Shown here piece after piece: positions 58,402 to 64,000 of a DNA stretch of 64,000 bases; the stretch's first letter is position 1, and every line of letters starts with the position of its first letter. The notes below the pieces were generated by a model. That model ran no database searches, was not told the origin of the DNA, and saw only the letters and a list, made by a program, of their open reading frames with translations. This stretch comes from Capitulum mitella. Taxonomy: Eukaryota; Arthropoda; Thecostraca; Pollicipedomorpha; Pollicipedidae. The DNA is taken from NCBI GenBank assembly GCA_030062745.1, contig CP099841.1, positions 34,650,368 through 34,714,367 of the forward strand, given 5' to 3'. The translations under genes and the position numbers were made by a program.

Positions 58402-58456
58402 TGTCCGCAATATGCACAGCCGCTCGAACACCGAGCGGCTGTGCATATTGCGGACA
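58402..58456. repeat. Perfect 25-bp inverted repeat with 5-nt loop
   Basis: The left arm (58402-58426) starts TGTCCGCAATATGCACAGCC. The right arm (58432-58456) is its exact complement, ending GGCTGTGCATATTGCGGACA. Only AACAC separates them. Pairing stops sharply at both outer edges. It may be a foldback duplication, a cruciform-forming site, a hairpin RNA gene or an assembly artefact. Perfect pairing and a very short loop are atypical for microRNA precursors. Confidence 0.95.
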
Positions 58457-60470
58457 TAACACTCATGCGCCAGCTCGCTGCGGGCGCATCTGATCGATCA
58501 GTTTCCGTTGCGGCCGGGCCGGGCGGTGCGCGAGGCCGCCGTCCGCGCCGGTACCAGGCCAATCGGGCCATAACCGGGCAGAGAGTCGGCCGGCCGTCCT
58601 CGCCGGCGGTACACGCCCACCCTCGCCGGGGGGGGGGGGGGCTCAGGGAGACGCCCCGGCTCCGGGTCGGCCGCCGCCGCAGCACGTCCCACGAGCCGCG
58701 CCGTCAGCGGCAGCGGCCGGCGGCCGGGCTGACGGCTCGTCACGTCCGCCACATCCGCGCGCGGTCCGCCGGGACCGTTCGCCGCACAGCCGGCGGCTGG
58801 CGGCAGCGGACGGCGACGTCCGATCGTCCGGCCGATGTGGTCCTGCCCCGGCGGCCGGCCGCTCCGAACGGACTGGCGCCGTCCCGTGAGCAGCCCGACT
58901 GCGCTCCTGGCGGAGCGCCGGTCAGACGGTCAGACATGCGGTCCGACTGGCGGACAGAACGCCGCCGCGCGAGCAGCCGTCCTCCGACAGGCGACAGGAC
59001 CCGAGACCCGAACCGCGGACGTCGTCTGCCGCGCGGGCCGACACCCCGTCTCGCTGTAAGGCGGCGGCGGACGGCAGCCGTAGACCGAGCGGCCTCTGCG
59101 GCGGCCTGCGGACGGCCGCGGTCCCGCTCCGTTCCGCGTCCCGGCGGGCGGCGTGCTCGGCCCGCCGCTGGCCGGGGCTGCGTGACGGTTGGCCTGCGCA
59201 GTGCGCGGCCGGGTGCGGCACCTGGGCCCCGTGAGAAGCGTGCCGCCTCTGCGGGTCCGGCCGGGCTAAGCCGGGTGTGCTTAGCCAAGCTCGGCGGGCC
59301 CCGCGCCAGACGTCCGGCGCTGCCTGGGACCCGCCCCCGCACGGCCCGGGTTTGAGGGGGAGGGAGGGCGGCCACTGCACGGCGGCCTCTGCACCGAATC
59401 GGCCTCGGTCGGACAGCGCCGACTTACGGGGCTTATCTGGCCCCGGTTAAAAGAGAGGCGCAGTAGGCTCCAGGGACGGGACGGGACGGGACGTTCGAGG
59501 TGACCAGTCCGGACCGGCGTCGCAGTGTTCGTACCCTCAGCAGACGGCTGGCCGGTTACTGGAGTTCATAGACGCTCTGGCTGCGTCATCGCGTGGCTCC
59601 TATGCAGTGCCATCAGGGTGTCATGGATAGTACAAGGAGTGTGAGGGACCCGGCAAACACAAACATCACCGTCCAAGATGGATTTGTCATATTTTCACCG
59701 CAAAAAACTGACATTCATGTAATAAGTGTCGTGACATAGTTTCTACATTTCTGAATCGTATACCGCTGGCCCTTCTGTTCGACATCCTCTTTTTCACTCA
59801 ATCAGTTGCGTGACATGTTTTAAGACTGCTTGTGTACAAACATTGGACATCTCAGGCACCGCGCCATGTCAGTGTACTGGATGTCAGAACTGACAAATAA
59901 TGCCTGCAGACATCACTGAACCTAACAACCGCCAGAATCTCATCATGCTTCTTCTTCTGTGTAGACAGACGGCGAGTGACGAAACACGTCCTCGACAGCC
60001 ACCCAAAATACACGGTTGATGTCACGCAGCAAATGACCGTGAGCTGCAAAGGTATGCATTACTGAACCAACAGCCATTGCGTGAGGTTATCCACAGAATT
60101 AATTGGCCGTGCGGCCAATTGAAATAATTAAGTGGAACGCGAAGCGCGCGTCTGTGAAACGCAGGACTGGCCGTCTCACGCTGTGCTCTCGTAAAAACCG
60201 AGCGAACCGCCGTGGACTACATGACACCGGGCTGTTCAATCTCCATTCATCAAACTCTCTACAGCTATACCCGCTGTCCATGCGTGGCGTAGGCCGAGCA
60301 TGAATATTCAGTCCACAGGAAGTGAACCAGATGTCTGGAGCGTCCCAGGGAACCGGGCCGGAGCCCAGCCGAGCACATCGGGAGAGCACGCTCCGCCGAC
60401 GCGGGCCGCCTGAGTCACCCGCCAACTTCCGGTCCCACGGCGTCCCGAATTCGCGCGCCCTCCGCGCCGG
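58457..60470. other. GC-rich then balanced DNA, no gene seen
   Basis: A 14-G run lies at 58628-58641. Long overlapping frames at 58.5-59.4 kb occur on both strands and reflect composition. Three GGGAC words repeat at about 59476-59490. Confidence 0.45.
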
Positions 60471-60513
60471 CGGCAGGTAAACACGCCGCCGGCGACAGGT
60501 AAACACGCCGCCG
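60471..60513. promoter_or_regulatory. Tandem repeat with two forkhead-like sites
   Basis: GGTAAACACGCCGCCGGCG occurs twice, 22 bp apart, so GTAAACA (forkhead core) lies at 60477-60483 and 60499-60505. An ETS-like ACTTCCGG lies nearby at about 60425-60432 and a CCAAT at about 60579. The block is CpG-rich. A promoter is possible but no transcript start is known. Confidence 0.35.
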
Positions 60514-61350
60514 GCGCGTCTCCGCGCGCGGGAGACCGGCCGGCGCTGGCCTGCGCCGCGAGCGCCGCCCGAAATTGACCAATGAACAGAGAGCGGCCGT
60601 TGAGCTACGGCCGGCTCCACCCCGGCCCGGCCGTCCGTCATGAGAGCACGGCGCCGGCCGACCCGCGGCGAGAGCGGTGAGCGCGGCGCAGTGATGGTCG
60701 ACCCGCGGCGAGAGACGGCGCAGCGCCGGTCGAAGCCCTCAGTCAGCCTGACCAGCCGTGTCAGTCCGGGCAGTACTGCCGACCAAGTCGGCGCGGTCGG
60801 CTGGAAACGGTCGGCGAGAGCCGCAGACGTGCGGCGCATGAGCGAACCCCGCCTCGGCTGCCGAGGGATCGCATGAGTGAACTCCAGCTAGGCCGGCGAC
60901 GTGCGGCGCATGAGTGAAACTGGCCACGTCCGCGACCCCTTCCGGTGGCCAGGTTCCGGCTGTGAGCGGCCACACGGAACCGGCGTGACGGCAGCCAAAC
61001 CCCTCCGTCCGGGCTCGCTGGCTAACTACGAGCGGGGCGTCAGCCGCAAAATGGTCGGACCATTTGACGCTGGAACCTGTCAGTTTCGCATCAAACCAAC
61101 AGTATAACTGCCCGCATCCCACAGCAACATTCCAGTAAACACATTAAGCAGCTGTCAAAACAATCTCACGACAAAGAAACCAGTCAGCAGTGGCGGACAT
61201 CCCCTAGTCGGAAAGTACGACGCACGTGCTACACAGGACGGCGTCGACTGTCAATAGCCAGGACAGAGGCCTCCTTTCTCGGCCCTGCCGCAGGTTGGAC
61301 GAGACGTAGCGTGGGTCGAGTATGATCTAATCCTGTGTCACTGCGTCAAC
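60514..61350. other. No gene seen
   Basis: GC-rich to about 60.9 kb. A 15-bp-scale duplication, GACGTGCGGCGCATGAGTGAA, is seen at about 60825 and 60899 with small differences. Nothing else. Confidence 0.4.
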
Positions 61351-61475
61351 CTCGGCGACCGACAGCCGCGAGCGATCGCCAAACAGAATATCCAGTTGCA
61401 CTCTGCCGCCGCAGCGGAGGAGGCGATGACTCGGCTCTACTTCCGAGGCCGCATCCGTCATCGAACGCCGTATCA
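61351..61475 (-). CDS. Possible exon upstream of the PH-like exon (weak)
   Basis: On the minus strand a good acceptor (TGTTTGCTTCAG) opens a frame reading VIRRSMTDAASEVEPSHRLL and then RCGGRVQLDILFGDRSRLSV. A possible donor, GAG|GTTGAC, lies at 61350. Composition is less biased than the surrounding open frames. It would enter in phase 1 and leave in phase 0, which does not match the PH-like exon's entry phase, so at least one exon would have to lie between. It could be chance. Family unknown. Confidence 0.22.
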
Positions 61476-64000
61476 CTGAAGCAAACACGTCACCGACGGC
61501 CGCGGGGCTATTTCGAGGAGCCCAACGCCAACTCGCGGGCGGAGCCGAACATCGCACCCCGCAGAGGCCCGGCCGGCGGGCGCTCCCACGGCTCCGCCGT
61601 TAGCCGTGCGCCGCGAAAGAGCTGCGACGGCGCGCTCGCGCTCACCGCCAGAGATCTGCCCGGAGGACCGCCCCGCGGCTGCAGGGTTCGATCGGTCCCG
61701 GCCGAGTCTTCGCAGCCGGCCTTTCACCGGGCGTCCTAACGAGCGGCGCGACAGTCGGCGACAATTTGCACAACCGGCCAGTTCTCACGGGCCGTCCGCT
61801 CTCGCGCAATCGGCGGTGACGCCGCGGTGACCGAGCGGCGAAAACGGCATTCATTACGCGCGGAGAAAAGAGTCCGCGCGTGCCCAGCGGGTCTCCTCCG
61901 CATCGTGACCCAGGAGGGGGCCGGCCGAGGTCAAAACGCGCATAACGTCAGCCGGCCGTCACCTCGTGCAATCTGTGTGGCTAGTGTTAACGTTGGCCAG
62001 GAATTTCCCGTCGTTATCCAGAACGCACGAAAAGCACAAGTGTGCGCCCCCAGCACTGCGCGCAGCCTTCAGACCAACCATAGTCAGACACGCCGATAAC
62101 CGAAGACAGCTCTCCTCGGTCGCGTCCGCTCTGAACTGCCCGGCGAGCGGGCCTTGTTTGGGCCACATTAAGCCCACGTCCGGCCACGCAGCTGGCCGCG
62201 ACGGTAATCCGCCGGAGCGGTCTGGTCCCGCTCAGCGTCTGACGGCACCCGGTGGGCGGACGGCCAGGCAGACGGCGCCCGCACGTGCCGAGCCCGGCGG
62301 CGGCCGGGGCGGCGGCGGGGGCGGCCGGTCAGTGGGTCAGCAGCTGAGTGAGTCAGCGCCAGGCCCGCCGGACCGGAGCGTCAGCCTCTTCGAAAAACGA
62401 GCCGGCGCCGGCCCGGTGGCGGCTCGCCCACGAACCCAGACACCGTCTGAGGCGTCACGTGCGGCAGACGGACTGCTGGGTCGCCGTCGGCGTCCCGGCT
62501 GACGATTCAGGACGTCGCACATCTAAGACGTACTTCCAGAACTCCTCTAGACTAGCAAGCACGCGCCAAAGGGCTGTTTGGCTCTAGCAGGGTGGTCTGT
62601 TCTGTTGAAGCTTTTTGGAGCCGCACCTGGACACCACGTCCAAGTCCAGCGTAAGCGGCTTTTCTGGTCTTCCTGGGGCCATTCATGCTTAGGCCAACCG
62701 AGAAATGTGGTTCCTGATGACGTTCGCCGTCACAGTGTCCCGTGTTAAACCCGATCCCTACCATCGAACAGCTGATTTTGGTGCTCACCTTACAATCAAA
62801 CGTTATGCTGCATTTGTCGAGAATAGCTTACTTAAGAAAACGGAATGCACGTGCAAGGGGTGGTACAAAAAACAGGGGATACACATACAATAAAAAAAAA
62901 TGCATTCAGAGCACCACGCGGAAAAGTTCCAGTGACAAGGAAAATTTCCGTAATCATTAACGGCAATCTATTAATGACTGAAGGTTGCTCTCGAGGACAA
63001 CCTTTTCGCAATAACAATTGCACCGAACTAGAAAACAGCATTCTGAGACGAAAGTCGTGCGGACCGAAGACGGTCAACAACTTTCTGTCTGTGAAACAGG
63101 TCACCCTTTCGACGTCTCAGCGGATATCAATGGGATGACACATCATGGGGAAGACTTTTCTGTGCTACCTGTTATGATGTTTACGTGGTGTTGGATTCGG
63201 TGGCGGCGAATTTGGGACCAATCAGCGGTCAGCTCGTACACTTCATGGCCCACGCTCCGGGCCACGGATGCCAAGATGCGCCACGCGTTCAAGTCAGGGG
63301 CTCTGAAGCGGTATGATAAAACAGCTGCTGCAGATACGTTTTGATGACGACAAGCCTCCGAGGAAGCGTTGGATGCACTGTGCCGTCGATCCCGGTGATC
63401 CCCACATGCTTCCGTTTAACCATCTTTGTTGTCGGCACCGTTATTAGACTAACAAGGAAGCCAGTGAAGCCATTCCCTATACCCGTTCCCATTCGCTGGC
63501 CTCTTCACTATGCCTTGCAGTCACTTCCAATGAGCAGTTGACCTTCCTCGCTTCCTTTTTCGCAAGGCTGCCGTCGCCAATGCCCATGGAACTACGCCAC
63601 CATTCCTTTTGTTGTTTCTGACGACAGCTCGTGCTCTTCTGTCTTCATGGGACGGACAGAACCGTGCAAGAGAACAAAGGCAACACCAACCATATGAGCG
63701 CCGGAAGATCCCAACCGCCGCCACGGCATATCAATACGCTCGCCGTAGACAGCTATCTAATTCGGGATTCATGACTACGCTGTACTAACAATCCTCGATA
63801 CACGGGGAGCTCGCCGTGCCCGCCAATCGCACCCCTGGCGGCAGTGTCCCACAAATTGGCCCACACCCCGCCGATCAAGACGACAAGGTCCCGCCGCCGC
63901 CCAAAAATGGCCGTAGAAATCGCCGCGAGATGAAGACATTCCACCGTTGCCGGGCGGACCACTTCCGAGAGCCGGCGGTGTGACTAACGTGCCGCTATCG
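61476..64000. other. No gene seen
   Basis: GC-rich to about 62.5 kb, balanced after. Frames at 62.8-63.7 kb on both strands were inspected for transposase signatures; I could not support any. Confidence 0.45.

Noticed and set aside
58402-58456. MicroRNA precursor reading of the foldback
   Set aside because: The stem is perfectly paired and the loop only five bases. Animal precursors usually have bulges and larger loops, so I left it as an inverted repeat pending small-RNA data.
62832-63724. Possible PIF/Harbinger-like transposase pieces on the minus strand (RKRKRG near 63560, GIDGT near 63400)
   Set aside because: The two words are isolated, in different frames, and no DDE-domain order or inverted ends could be found.
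1-64000. Retroviral, LTR-retrotransposon or Polinton-like remains
   Set aside because: I saw no paired long terminal repeats, reverse transcriptase, integrase, capsid or envelope signatures that I could support.

Overview
The window reads as nuclear DNA of an animal, probably an invertebrate. Coding sequence is sparse and split into exons with GT-AG borders. Introns run to many kilobases, and microsatellites, minisatellites, short inverted-repeat transposons and tRNA-like SINE pieces lie in the spacers. CpG is abundant even in non-coding DNA, which argues against a heavily CpG-methylated vertebrate genome. I see no bacterial operons, rRNA, CRISPR arrays or intact transposase genes. The species cannot be named from this sequence; an arthropod is plausible, not shown.

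The one host gene I can support lies on the minus strand, so it reads from high to low coordinates. Its parts are a 140-nt exon at 52812-52951 with a PH-like sequence, a 1.4-kb exon at 38435-39869 coding for a basic repeat array, a 276-nt acidic exon at 32535-32810, and an Ala/Pro-rich exon at about 19603-20166. Reading phases join cleanly across the first three (0/0 and 0/0). The last needs another exon or a different acceptor. A weaker candidate exon lies at 61351-61475. If all belong together, the locus covers at least 33 kb and continues past 19.6 kb on the left. The long exon holds about 16 copies of a P-[LV]-R-R-x-x-[ST]-like motif that resembles basophilic-kinase (LxRxxS/T) and 14-3-3 (RSxSxP) sites. 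I suggest a signalling scaffold or adaptor near membranes, as inference. One surplus base breaks the frame inside this exon.

The rest alternates between very GC-rich blocks (about 0.7-2.4, 3.6-4.6, 5-9, 11.4-12.6, 14-16.9, 18.1-19.1, 19.6-24, 25-30.5, 35.4-36.3, 37.6-40.2, 41.2-42.6, 51.3-52.7, 56.8-59.4 and 60.3-62.5 kb) and balanced or AT-rich blocks. The GC-rich blocks carry long but meaningless open frames on both strands. Notable non-coding structures are: a 415-bp element with matching ends (57754-58168); a perfect 25-bp foldback (58402-58456); overlapping, mutually exclusive hairpins with CCAAT boxes (35697-35773); an 11-copy 30-bp minisatellite with 120-bp higher order (28331-28660); a 10-bp-periodic array with a heat-shock-element-like core (8095-8440); eight perfect TGACGTCA sites; and at least 13 G or C homopolymers of 9 bases or more. 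I recognised no retroviral, LTR or Polinton-like element.
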